Source: QPIN01 sp965224575 (GTDB lineage: Bacteria > Pseudomonadota > Gammaproteobacteria > Methylococcales > Methylomonadaceae). From it: DNA of 64,000 bases. Under the pieces are notes generated by a model. That model saw only the letters and a list, made by a program, of their open reading frames with translations, did no database searches and was not told the origin of the DNA. Within the stretch, counting starts at the first letter, position 1. Each line of letters opens with the position of its first letter. Position numbers and translations under genes: made by a program. Shown piece after piece: positions 1 through 7,057 of this stretch. The stretch is from contig CBDCZQ010000003.1 of the NCBI GenBank assembly GCA_965224575.1, positions 1-64,000 of the forward strand, read 5' to 3'.

Positions 1-102
1 TTAGACATGGCAGTAGAGCAAGGTAATTTTAAGTCTCTAGTTTTGAACACCAGATTATTAAGATTAATCCCTGTTTCAGAAAAAGGTTTTATCAAAAAAT
101 AA
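1..102 (+). CDS. ssDNA-binding protein, C-terminal fragment (copy A)
   Basis: The first bases read in frame as the last 33 residues of the 99-aa protein fully present at 6080-6379; the 5' part lies outside the window. See that entry for function. It is not a truncated gene in the genome, only cut by the window. Confidence 0.9.
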   Translation, partial: LDMAVEQGNFKSLVLNTRLLRLIPVSEKGFIKK

Positions 103-108
103 AGAATC

Positions 109-145
109 GATAAACCTAGGCAAGTTTTAAAACTACCTATTTATC
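109..145 (+). promoter_or_regulatory. Nested dyad before the coat gene (copy A)
   Basis: GATAAA (109-114) is mirrored by TTTATC (140-145) around a perfect 12-bp palindrome AGTTTTAAAACT (123-134). It sits between the ssDNA-binding gene and the major coat gene, where filamentous phages place transcription control for the abundant coat mRNA. It could be an operator or an mRNA 5' stem-loop; there is no strong U-tract to make it a clear terminator. Confidence 0.4.
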
Positions 146-170
146 AATTTTAACTAAAAAATTAAATATT

Positions 171-368
171 ATGAAAAATTTATATTCAAAAATTGTACTT
201 TCATTTGCTGGCTTAATGGCAATGGTATCAACATCACATGCGGCTGTAGATGCGGCTGTAACAACTGCATTAACGGACGCTAAAACTGATTCTGTTCAAG
301 TAGCTGGAGCCGTTCTAGTTGTCTTGGTTGCGATTGCGGCTTTCAAATACATTAGAAAAACTCTTTAA
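171..368 (+). CDS. Inovirus major coat protein (copy A)
   Basis: 65 aa, identical to 6448-6645, which carries the full description: signal peptide ending SHA, short acidic segment, one membrane span, basic C-terminus. Confidence 0.88.
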   Translation: MKNLYSKIVLSFAGLMAMVSTSHAAVDAAVTTALTDAKTDSVQVAGAVLVVLVAIAAFKYIRKTL

Positions 369-382
369 CAAAGATAGGGCAG

Positions 383-399
383 GGGGCATTGCCCCTTTC
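383..399 (+). terminator. Attenuating hairpin after the coat gene (copy A)
   Basis: GGGGC-ATT-GCCCC followed by TTTCT lies 14 bases past the coat stop codon. This matches the place where filamentous phages carry a terminator after gene VIII, which gives high coat expression and lower downstream expression. The stem is only 5 bp, so leaky termination is likely. Confidence 0.65.
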
Positions 400-408
400 T
401 CTAAAATT

Positions 409-711
409 ATGAAATTATATAAAAACTATTGTTACGAAACCATTGAAGAGGTCGCGGATGTCATACTTTCTGACCCTTTTGTTAGGCATAATTCAAATAT
501 AATATCGGTAACTAATACACCCAGTGTTATCACTGTCCAATTCAACAAAAAACCTAAATTTGTAGATGTAACACCACCTGACTGTACAAAGCTCGGATTT
601 AACAGTAGCTACACAGGATTAACCATGTCTGATTCAGCAGAACTAAGCGGAATGATTTCATTAGCTTTACTTGCTGTCTGGGGCATAAAAATATTAAGAA
701 GAGGTCTATAA
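409..711 (+). CDS. Small inovirus protein with C-terminal membrane anchor (copy A)
   Basis: 100 aa, identical to 6686-6988; see there. The frame is open upstream to 319 inside the coat gene, but the ATG at 409, just after the coat terminator, is the sensible start. Confidence 0.65.
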   Translation: MKLYKNYCYETIEEVADVILSDPFVRHNSNIISVTNTPSVITVQFNKKPKFVDVTPPDCTKLGFNSSYTGLTMSDSAELSGMISLALLAVWGIKILRRGL

Positions 712-780
712 ATGGACATTTACCCATTAGCACTATTATTCACGGTCGTTGCCTGCACATGGATAACAATATCAAATTAA
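712..780 (+). CDS. 22-aa hydrophobic protein, candidate pVII/pIX-type minor coat (copy A)
   Basis: ATG at 712 directly follows the stop of the 100-aa gene. The 22-residue product starts MDIYPLALLF and is almost wholly a membrane segment. It overlaps the start of the adsorption gene (759) by 22 bases. Size, hydrophobicity and position between the coat and pIII-like genes fit the tiny tip proteins of filamentous phages; the assignment is inference. Confidence 0.5.
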   Translation: MDIYPLALLFTVVACTWITISN

Positions 781-2378
781 CAATATTACTCATTGGCTCG
801 CTTTCAACATTTACAGCACAAGCCGCTTGGAATACAAATTTTAGAGGTGCGCAAACCGCCGCACAAAACAACCTTGATTCTCGTGGAATTATTGCGAACA
901 TGAAGCGGACAATAACTGCCGCTCAATACAAAACAATTAACAATTTTCCACAAAAAGCGGTATTTAATGCACCCGTTCCTTATTCCGCACCGGCTACAGT
1001 ATCACGTGGCTTAACAATTCCTAAAGCAACATTGGGTGGAGCTGCAAAAAGAATTGCTTTAGGTGGTGCAAGATTTGGTGGTGTAGGTTTAGCAATGGCT
1101 GTAGCAGTAGAAGTTGCTGGTTATGCTTATGAGCACTATACAGAAGAGGAAATGCTTGCAGACCCAAGTATCATTGATGGAGACTACAAAGATATAACAC
1201 ATGAAGTTACTACTGAAGTAATAGAATATGGCCCTTGGCAAACACAAGGTCAATGTGCAACAAGTCAGGGTTTCTGGGACTGCCCCGATGTAGGTTCAAA
1301 CCCAAACATTTGTGGTACAGACCTAGGCGGAACATGTGATTTTAAATCAGAATTTTCACATACAGATCCGTATGGATATGGAGACTTCTATAATTTATAT
1401 AAACGTACGCAAATAGGTACAACACCTGTAATAACCAATGAGCCGGTTCCTATTGATGATTTTTATGATGATGTTGTTGAATCTATGAGTGATGAAGAAT
1501 TTGAAGAATTTATAAATGATTCAAATGTAAAACCACAAATAGTATCAACTCCTGAATACCAATCAGTTGATACAGATGCAGAAAACGACTTTAATAGCTT
1601 GACAGATATACTTCCTAATGGCTTTCCAGATACAAGCACATTACCAACGGTTATAGATTCAAATGATAATAATTTTGATTCTTTAACTGTACCAGAATAT
1701 GATAACGTACCATTAACAGATACAGAAATAACAACAACTCCTGAATACAATACAATAGTCGATACACAGACAAGTACACAAGTTGATCCCGTTAATTTCA
1801 CAGAAACAAAAACAATTGTAACAACGACAACAACGGTAGATTCAGGAACAGGTGAGGTTGTCGATACATCAACTAAAACAGAAACAAGGGTATATCCAAG
1901 GCCTGATCTTAACCCAGCAAATAACCCAAACCCAGACCCAACAAGCCCAAATCCTAATCCAAACCTAGACCCAACAACAAGCACAACTACAACTAGTAAT
2001 GCGCCTAGTCCATCGGGTTCACCGACTCAAGTTGAAGTTACAAATTTTCCAGCACCTAGTAACATACTTCCAGAATCACAATGTGAAAAAACCCCCAATG
2101 CGTTAGGTTGTTTAGATGTGGGCGATGATCTACCAAAACCACCGGATATACCAGAATATGAAGTTCCTTTCGAAGTAACCCCGTTTGCTCTGACAACTAA
2201 TGCTCAATGTCCTGTACCTATTTCTTTTACATTGTCTGAATTTCTAGGTGCAGATACCTATGAGCTTTCATATCAACCCATATGTGATTTCGCAACTATG
2301 CTTAAGCCTTTAATTATTGCTATTGGCTTTCTTCTTTCATTCTTTATTATCTCTGGAACAGTTAGGGGTGAAACATGA
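759..2378 (+). CDS. TspB/pIII-like adsorption protein (copy A)
   Basis: 539 aa, identical to 7036-8655, where it is described in full. Confidence 0.8.
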   Translation: MDNNIKLTILLIGSLSTFTAQAAWNTNFRGAQTAAQNNLDSRGIIANMKRTITAAQYKTINNFPQKAVFNAPVPYSAPATVSRGLTIPKATLGGAAKRIALGGARFGGVGLAMAVAVEVAGYAYEHYTEEEMLADPSIIDGDYKDITHEVTTEVIEYGPWQTQGQCATSQGFWDCPDVGSNPNICGTDLGGTCDFKSEFSHTDPYGYGDFYNLYKRTQIGTTPVITNEPVPIDDFYDDVVESMSDEEFEEFINDSNVKPQIVSTPEYQSVDTDAENDFNSLTDILPNGFPDTSTLPTVIDSNDNNFDSLTVPEYDNVPLTDTEITTTPEYNTIVDTQTSTQVDPVNFTETKTIVTTTTTVDSGTGEVVDTSTKTETRVYPRPDLNPANNPNPDPTSPNPNPNLDPTTSTTTTSNAPSPSGSPTQVEVTNFPAPSNILPESQCEKTPNALGCLDVGDDLPKPPDIPEYEVPFEVTPFALTTNAQCPVPISFTLSEFLGADTYELSYQPICDFATMLKPLIIAIGFLLSFFIISGTVRGET

Positions 2379-2653
2379 ATTTTGTAGGTATACTTTCGTG
2401 GATGATGTCCTCCATTGGAGCAAAGATTCTAGTTTCACTAGGCATGGGGTTTATCAGTTATGGAGCAATTACAGTGGCGGCTCAAGCTATGATTGCAACT
2501 TTTTCTACCTCATGGTCTGGCCTCCCAACCGCTGTTTTATCAATATTTTCATTAGCCGGATTCCCACAGGCTTTAGGTGTAATCATAGGGGCATATCTAG
2601 CAAAACTAGCTTTAAACAAATTATCCAAAGTTGGCCGGATACCCAGTAATTAA
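2375..2653 (+). CDS. DUF2523 (pVI-like) minor coat protein (copy A)
   Basis: 92 aa, identical to 8652-8930; its ATG overlaps the upstream stop codon as ATGA. Confidence 0.78.
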   Translation: MNFVGILSWMMSSIGAKILVSLGMGFISYGAITVAAQAMIATFSTSWSGLPTAVLSIFSLAGFPQALGVIIGAYLAKLALNKLSKVGRIPSN

Positions 2654-2655
2654 AA

Positions 2656-3654
2656 ATGATTAATCTAATTACAGGAACACCGGGATCTGGAAAAACCTCT
2701 TACGCTCTTCAATTTATGATTGACCAGTTAAAAGGTTCAAAGCGAAAAATATATGTCCATGGAATCCCAAATCTAAAAATCCCACATGAACAAATATACT
2801 GTTCATCAAAAACATGTGATCATTGCTCCAATATAGATATATCAAAACTTGACCCGTCTTTAATGGCTGATCGTTGGCATGAATACGCACCAGAAGGATC
2901 TGTCTATTTTTTAGATGAGGCACAAAATATATACCGTCCAAGATCATCAGCCTCAAAAGTCCCTGAATCAGTAGCCGCTTTTGAAGTTCATAGACATAAA
3001 GGTTTGGATTTTTTCTTAATCACACAAAACCCAAGATTAATAGATGCAAATATACGGGCTTTAGTATCAAGACATATACATCTAAAACCAACGTGGGCAG
3101 GGCGTTTCCAATACGAATGGCCGGAAACAAAAGATAGTATACAGTCAACAACGGATGCAATACGGTCAACCTACAAATTAGACAAAAAAACCTTTGCTCT
3201 TTACAAATCTGCATCAATCCATACAAAACAAAAAAGAGTGATACCTACCGCTTTATATGTGATATTAATATCATTTTTAGTGCTAGGATTTCTTTCATAT
3301 AATGTCTATCACCGTATGAATCCAGAAAAGCCAAATGACATTATTGCAAAAAATAAAGTAATAAAAACACCCGTAGCAGGGGCTGACGTTCAGGAAGACA
3401 CGGCTACGGGTGTTTATATGGCTGAAATAAAGGCATACACAATCAAACAGCTTTTATTGATTTCATACAAACTAGACTATGATGAAGATAAGTTGCCAAT
3501 ATCATGTAATGTTTACAGCTCTAAAACCTATAAATGTCTAATACCTAAATCAATATCAAAACGTTATAAGCAAAGTTTTTGTGAAAAAGACCTGTGTTTT
3601 ACATTTCTACCTTTTCCAGTCACTACTACTCAACCAAATGAGGTATCTACATGA
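2656..3654 (+). CDS. zot: Zot/pI assembly ATPase (copy A)
   Basis: 332 aa, identical to 8933-9931; see there for motifs. Confidence 0.9.
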   Translation: MINLITGTPGSGKTSYALQFMIDQLKGSKRKIYVHGIPNLKIPHEQIYCSSKTCDHCSNIDISKLDPSLMADRWHEYAPEGSVYFLDEAQNIYRPRSSASKVPESVAAFEVHRHKGLDFFLITQNPRLIDANIRALVSRHIHLKPTWAGRFQYEWPETKDSIQSTTDAIRSTYKLDKKTFALYKSASIHTKQKRVIPTALYVILISFLVLGFLSYNVYHRMNPEKPNDIIAKNKVIKTPVAGADVQEDTATGVYMAEIKAYTIKQLLLISYKLDYDEDKLPISCNVYSSKTYKCLIPKSISKRYKQSFCEKDLCFTFLPFPVTTTQPNEVST

Positions 3655-3755
3655 ATAACATCATAAATACATTATTCAGAGCCATGACCTATGATTTATA
3701 TCGGTTTATGAAACGTAAACTACAAAAAAAAGATAACAGAAATTACCGTTCTTGA
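3651..3755 (+). CDS. 34-aa basic protein overlapping zot (copy A)
   Basis: ATG at 3651 overlaps the zot stop as ATGA. The 34-residue product begins MNNIINTLFR and is rich in Lys, Arg and Tyr. The stop/start overlap suggests translational coupling. Identical in copy B at 9928-10032. No function recognised. Confidence 0.45.
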   Translation: MNNIINTLFRAMTYDLYRFMKRKLQKKDNRNYRS

Positions 3756-3935
3756 TCTTGTGCCGCTCGTAAGCACTTTCACATGCTCTTGGCACATTTA
3801 CGCTTTTAACAGCAATTCGTTTATCAGATAAAATTAAAATCTTTTCAACTTCATTACCTAATTGATTTCTTTTGATTTAAAGAAGAATAGCGGCTTTTAC
3901 TCACCAGAAAATCTTCTTATCATTGGCCAACAATA

Positions 3936-3969
3936 ACTTCGCATAATGTGGTTGAGCATTATGTAACTA
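3936..3969 (+). other. attP-type XerCD junction between the two prophage copies
   Basis: The XerC arm ACTTCGCATAA (3936-3946) is followed by a 12-base centre TGTGGTTGAGCA and a divergent XerD-like arm TTATGTAACTA (3959-3969). The functional dif at 10213 has the same XerC arm but a 6-base centre. A 12-base central region is the hallmark of CTXphi attP, where the folded single-stranded phage genome is used by XerC. This marks the phage-phage joint of a tandem array. Confidence 0.85.
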
Positions 3970-4046
3970 AAATACTTTGTAAAATCAATACCATACGAAG
4001 TATTTTTTTTTTCATAATCTCTGTTATGCGAGGTTTAATCATCTAT

Positions 4047-4319
4047 TTATCTTCTATCTCTTTCCCATCTTTCTAATGCTAATTTTCTAGCATCATCTCT
4101 TGATTGGTTAGGGATTCTTTTCAATTCATAATCAGTTAAATTTACTAACAGTTTTTCTCTGTGAGTTAATGGTTTCTCCTTTTTACTCTGGTTTCTATCA
4201 TTATTCTTTTTTTTGAATATTGATCTAATTGCTATTAATCCAACTAATCCTATTAATCCTATCCCTGTTAATCCGTAGTTGTTTATAAGCTCATTCATCA
4301 TTTCTAGTTCTTTTTGCAT
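4047..4319 (-). CDS. Single-span membrane protein in the phage immunity position
   Basis: 90 aa. A short N-terminus is followed by one membrane span around residues 15-33 (GLTGIGLIGLVGLIAIRSIF), then a strongly charged cytoplasmic tail rich in Lys, Arg and Glu. It is encoded leftward, opposite to the phage replication and coat genes, and overlaps the end of the 63-aa gene upstream by 29 bases. In other inoviruses this slot holds repressors and superinfection-exclusion proteins. A role in immunity is inference; the family is not recognised. Confidence 0.55.
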   Translation of the reverse strand: MQKELEMMNELINNYGLTGIGLIGLVGLIAIRSIFKKKNNDRNQSKKEKPLTHREKLLVNLTDYELKRIPNQSRDDARKLALERWERDRR

Positions 4320-4482
4320 TTTCTATATCTTCAATAGTAATTTCATTTATATATTTAAAGAATAGAGCATCTGCAATATCTGTCGGTTTTATTATTTTTT
4401 GAGCTTTTGTTGATAAGTCCCATGCTTTTTTTTCTACTTTTTCCCATCTATTTTTTCTTACTCTAACACTATGGCCTGACAT
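4291..4482 (-). CDS. Possible ribbon-helix-helix phage repressor
   Basis: 63 aa. The layout fits a ribbon-helix-helix fold: a short N-terminal strand (HSVRVRK, residues 4-10), a helix over about 11-28, a turn, then a helix containing PTDIADALFFKYI (about 33-45). It is divergent from the rightward replication genes and faces the repeated-motif spacer 4519-4600, as the CTXphi repressor RstR does in its genome. The fold call is by eye and no homologue is recognised. Confidence 0.45.
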   Translation of the reverse strand: MSGHSVRVRKNRWEKVEKKAWDLSTKAQKIIKPTDIADALFFKYINEITIEDIENAKRTRNDE

Positions 4483-4518
4483 GTTTTTTTTCCTTTAAAA
4501 AATTTCCTTTATTTAATC

Positions 4519-4600
4519 ATTTGTGATTTGTATAAACATTATTCCTTTACATTAGATATATGATTTGTGTATATTCCTCCAAAAAGTGATTTGTGATTTA
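4519..4600. promoter_or_regulatory. Repeated TGATTTGTG motifs between divergent phage genes
   Basis: The motif TGATTTGT occurs at 4524-4531, 4561-4568 and 4587-4594, with a further partial TTGTGATTTA ending at 4600. These direct repeats occupy the 158-base spacer between the putative repressor (leftward) and the replication genes (rightward). Clustered direct repeats here are what an autoregulating repressor would bind. The rightward promoter probably lies in the AT-rich stretch 4591-4630. Confidence 0.5.
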
Positions 4601-4640
4601 TTAACAAATAATAAAATATACACACTATAAAGGCATAAAA

Positions 4641-4853
4641 ATGACCACGCACACCACAAAAACAACCAAACCCATCCCAGATAAGCAAAAAGCTTTATCT
4701 CATTACACAAGCATCTACCTAGACGTATTGTTAGAACAGCTCCTACAAGATGGGCTATCAATCCAAAAACGTCTAAAGCTATCAGAAGATTTAAGAAGAC
4801 TAAGAAGCGATCTATACAAAATCAGGGCAGGGCAGGGCGGAATCAAGCAATGA
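4641..4853 (+). CDS. Small phage early protein, unknown
   Basis: 70 aa, hydrophilic and mostly helical. The first residues are Thr- and Lys-rich, followed by a Leu-rich helix (YLDVLLEQLLQ) and a basic C-terminus. It is the first gene of the rightward early operon and overlaps the next gene by 4 bases. No family recognised. A DNA-binding or regulatory role would suit the position but is not shown. Confidence 0.55.
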   Translation: MTTHTTKTTKPIPDKQKALSHYTSIYLDVLLEQLLQDGLSIQKRLKLSEDLRRLRSDLYKIRAGQGGIKQ

Positions 4854-5089
4854 GTGATTTACAGCCAATAGAAATACAAGAAGAAATAATTGAAGCATAT
4901 GCTCAATTAATCTATGTAGCAGAAGAAACAACAAGTGAAATAGATCACGAATGGAATCAAGCTCTACAAATGGCATTAGAAATGTTAAAGAACGTTTTAA
5001 TACTTCATAACAACCAAGGACAAGCCACATCAAGGAACGAAAGAAGAATTTTACTTAAACAAGCAAAGAAAAGGAAAAAAGCACACTAG
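4850..5089 (+). CDS. Small phage early protein, unknown
   Basis: 79 aa. The N-terminal two thirds is acidic and helical, and the last 20 residues are Lys/Arg-rich. It is translationally coupled to the preceding gene (ATGA overlap) and ends just before a double hairpin (5091-5135) upstream of rep. Not recognised. Confidence 0.55.
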   Translation: MSDLQPIEIQEEIIEAYAQLIYVAEETTSEIDHEWNQALQMALEMLKNVLILHNNQGQATSRNERRILLKQAKKRKKAH

Positions 5090-5090
5090 A

Positions 5091-5135
5091 CCCCATTACA
5101 CGGGGCTTTTAAAAGAAGCGGGCGAAAGCCCGTTT
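5091..5135 (+). terminator. Double hairpin between early genes and rep
   Basis: The first stem is CCCC (5091-5094) with GGGG (5102-5105), followed by CTTTT. The second is CGGGC-GAAA-GCCCG (5119-5132) with a stable GNRA-type loop, followed by TTT. They lie between the early genes and rep. Intrinsic termination is the simplest reading. In ssDNA phages hairpins near rep may also serve as replication origin or packaging signal. Confidence 0.55.
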
Positions 5136-5190
5136 CCTAGACTTGATTTAAGGACACATTCGAACCGCTCTTCCTAATCTTTTATAAATT

Positions 5191-6057
5191 ATGATATTAC
5201 GACATTTCACAAGAGAAAGGCCAAAGACAGGAACTTATACAGTGGTTAGTTTTACAGATTATTCAAGTGGTGAATCTGAATTAACGGCTACAACGGTTAA
5301 AGACCCTATTTCATATAAAAGAAAATCAAAGGAACAAAGGGAAACCGATTTAGAAACATTACATGATGGTTTGTTAGAAAGTGAGGGTATAGGTGGTAAT
5401 GAGGGAGAATTGCTTTTTCTACAAGCTACTGAACCTAAAAAACCAATTACTGATTACGAGCTATTAGAAAACAAGCATAGGGCTTTAAGGCGTTCAAAAA
5501 GTGTAATAAGAAAAAAGATTATAGAAGGAAACCTCGATCATTTTCTAACGCTTACCTACAAAGAAAACAAGCTCGATCTAAAAGAAGCATGGAAAGACTG
5601 GAAGAAATTTATCCGTTTAGTTTTAAAAAAATATCCAGAATTAAAATATTTAGTTATATGCGAAAGACAGAAGAGGGGGGCTATACACTTTCACGCGGCT
5701 GTCCATGGCTTCATGCATGCAAACTCAATCAGAGCTTTATGGCTAAGAGTAATAGGTGAAGGCAATATAGATATTAAAAGAAAAAGACATAATCAAAGTC
5801 TTCATGGTTTAGCAAAATATATAACAAAATACCTTACAAAACAATTCGATGAACTAGAAAGTTTCAAAAATATATATCGTTGTTCAAAAAACATAAAGTT
5901 AAAAATAACCAAGTTCTATTTATCCAAAGAATACGCGTTAATCAAAGATTCAATTATAGATGAATTGATTAACGTATTTATACCCAATCAACTGCAAGAC
6001 TGGTCAGATTCAAATGGCCTGTATTCCACAAGATGGGTTTCTTCGTTAGCTCCTTAA
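5191..6057 (+). CDS. Rolling-circle replication initiator (HUH endonuclease)
   Basis: 288 aa. It has the three HUH Rep motifs in order: motif I FLTLTY (118-123), motif II GAIHFHAAVHG with the metal-binding HxH (166-168), and motif III LAKYITKYLTK with candidate catalytic Tyr210 and Tyr214. It should nick the double-stranded phage form and start rolling-circle synthesis, the role of gene II protein in Ff phages. The ATG at 5191 has no clear Shine-Dalgarno, so the true start could differ. The ssDNA-binding gene follows after 22 bases. Confidence 0.88.
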   Translation: MILRHFTRERPKTGTYTVVSFTDYSSGESELTATTVKDPISYKRKSKEQRETDLETLHDGLLESEGIGGNEGELLFLQATEPKKPITDYELLENKHRALRRSKSVIRKKIIEGNLDHFLTLTYKENKLDLKEAWKDWKKFIRLVLKKYPELKYLVICERQKRGAIHFHAAVHGFMHANSIRALWLRVIGEGNIDIKRKRHNQSLHGLAKYITKYLTKQFDELESFKNIYRCSKNIKLKITKFYLSKEYALIKDSIIDELINVFIPNQLQDWSDSNGLYSTRWVSSLAP

Positions 6058-6079
6058 TAAAAAAAAGGTAAAAATTAAA

Positions 6080-6379
6080 ATGTCACTAAAAATAGAAATA
6101 GATGATAAGCAAGTAGGCAGTGTTGATACTCGTACAGGAAATAAAAATGGTCGTGATTGGAGTATCACAACCCAATCTATTTGGATGTATCAACCCGGTT
6201 CAAAATTTCCCGTAGAAATCAGTTTCGTTCTACCAGAAGATGTTAACAATTATCCGGCTGGTGAATATACATTAGATTTAGACATGGCAGTAGAGCAAGG
6301 TAATTTTAAGTCTCTAGTTTTGAACACCAGATTATTAAGATTAATCCCTGTTTCAGAAAAAGGTTTTATCAAAAAATAA
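6080..6379 (+). CDS. ssDNA-binding protein (gene V-like)
   Basis: 99 aa, beta-rich, with alternating basic and aromatic residues (SITTQSIWMYQPGSKFPVEI). Size, composition and position directly after Rep fit the gene V-type helix-destabilising proteins that coat the viral plus strand before packaging. A clear ribosome-binding site (AAAAAGG) precedes the ATG. The specific family is inferred from fold-like features and context rather than a diagnostic motif. Confidence 0.75.
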   Translation: MSLKIEIDDKQVGSVDTRTGNKNGRDWSITTQSIWMYQPGSKFPVEISFVLPEDVNNYPAGEYTLDLDMAVEQGNFKSLVLNTRLLRLIPVSEKGFIKK

Positions 6380-6385
6380 AGAATC

Positions 6386-6422
6386 GATAAACCTAGGCAA
6401 GTTTTAAAACTACCTATTTATC
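6386..6422 (+). promoter_or_regulatory. Nested dyad before the coat gene (copy B)
   Basis: Same GATAAA...TTTATC dyad around the AGTTTTAAAACT palindrome as at 109-145, between the ssDNA-binding and coat genes. Confidence 0.4.
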
Positions 6423-6447
6423 AATTTTAACTAAAAAATTAAATATT

Positions 6448-6645
6448 ATGAAAAATTTATATTCAAAAATTGTACTTTCATTTGCTGGCTTAATGGCAAT
6501 GGTATCAACATCACATGCGGCTGTAGATGCGGCTGTAACAACTGCATTAACGGACGCTAAAACTGATTCTGTTCAAGTAGCTGGAGCCGTTCTAGTTGTC
6601 TTGGTTGCGATTGCGGCTTTCAAATACATTAGAAAAACTCTTTAA
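6448..6645 (+). CDS. Inovirus major coat protein
   Basis: 65 aa. Residues 1-24 form a signal peptide (basic MKNLYSK start, hydrophobic core, cleavage after SHA). The mature ~41-residue protein has a short amphipathic/acidic part (AVDAAVTTALTDAKTD), one membrane span (VAGAVLVVLVAIAAF) and a basic tail (KYIRKTL) that would face the packaged DNA. This is the standard pVIII architecture. It is followed by an attenuating hairpin, consistent with high expression. Confidence 0.9.
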   Translation: MKNLYSKIVLSFAGLMAMVSTSHAAVDAAVTTALTDAKTDSVQVAGAVLVVLVAIAAFKYIRKTL

Positions 6646-6659
6646 CAAAGATAGGGCAG

Positions 6660-6676
6660 GGGGCATTGCCCCTTTC
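6660..6676 (+). terminator. Attenuating hairpin after the coat gene (copy B)
   Basis: GGGGC-ATT-GCCCC-TTT, identical to 383-399. Confidence 0.65.
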
Positions 6677-6685
6677 TCTAAAATT

Positions 6686-6988
6686 ATGAAATTATATAAA
6701 AACTATTGTTACGAAACCATTGAAGAGGTCGCGGATGTCATACTTTCTGACCCTTTTGTTAGGCATAATTCAAATATAATATCGGTAACTAATACACCCA
6801 GTGTTATCACTGTCCAATTCAACAAAAAACCTAAATTTGTAGATGTAACACCACCTGACTGTACAAAGCTCGGATTTAACAGTAGCTACACAGGATTAAC
6901 CATGTCTGATTCAGCAGAACTAAGCGGAATGATTTCATTAGCTTTACTTGCTGTCTGGGGCATAAAAATATTAAGAAGAGGTCTATAA
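6686..6988 (+). CDS. Small inovirus protein with C-terminal membrane anchor
   Basis: 100 aa from the ATG at 6686. The body is soluble-looking with two Cys, and a C-terminal membrane segment ends in a basic tail (SLALLAVWGIKILRRGL). The same open frame extends back into the coat gene, but that longer form would lack a plausible start. It lies between the coat and pIII-like genes, so a minor virion or assembly role is likely. No family recognised. Confidence 0.65.
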   Translation: MKLYKNYCYETIEEVADVILSDPFVRHNSNIISVTNTPSVITVQFNKKPKFVDVTPPDCTKLGFNSSYTGLTMSDSAELSGMISLALLAVWGIKILRRGL

Positions 6989-7057
6989 ATGGACATTTAC
7001 CCATTAGCACTATTATTCACGGTCGTTGCCTGCACATGGATAACAATATCAAATTAA
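6989..7057 (+). CDS. 22-aa hydrophobic protein, candidate pVII/pIX-type minor coat
   Basis: Copy B of the tiny gene at 712-780. It starts at the base after the upstream stop codon and overlaps the adsorption gene start. One membrane helix makes up nearly the whole product. Confidence 0.5.
   Translation: MDIYPLALLFTVVACTWITISN

Larger units (their letters stand above)
1..3946 (+). mobile_element. Inovirus prophage, copy A (left part cut by window edge)
   Basis: Bases 1-3949 are repeated at 6278-10226, an offset of 6,277 bp; every encoded protein is identical between the copies. The window opens inside the ssDNA-binding gene, so the array continues to the left and could hold more units. Gene order (ssDNA-binding protein, coat, small proteins, TspB/pIII-like, DUF2523, Zot) is the structural and assembly half of a filamentous phage. 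Its right end is an attP-type junction, not a dif site. Confidence 0.95.

Noticed and set aside
319..408. An upstream extension of the 100-aa phage gene into the coat gene.
   Set aside because: It would use a non-ATG start inside the coat gene and span the terminator hairpin; the ATG at 409 after the hairpin is better placed.
1463..1984. A 173-codon minus-strand reading frame within the adsorption gene (and its copy at 7740-8261).
   Set aside because: It is the mirror of a low-complexity Thr/Asp/Pro linker; its Val/Gly/Ser-rich product is typical of a frame shadow.
4612..4631. A defined -35/-10 promoter for the phage early operon.
   Set aside because: Several AT-rich hexamers fit equally badly in the 4591-4630 stretch, so no single promoter can be supported.
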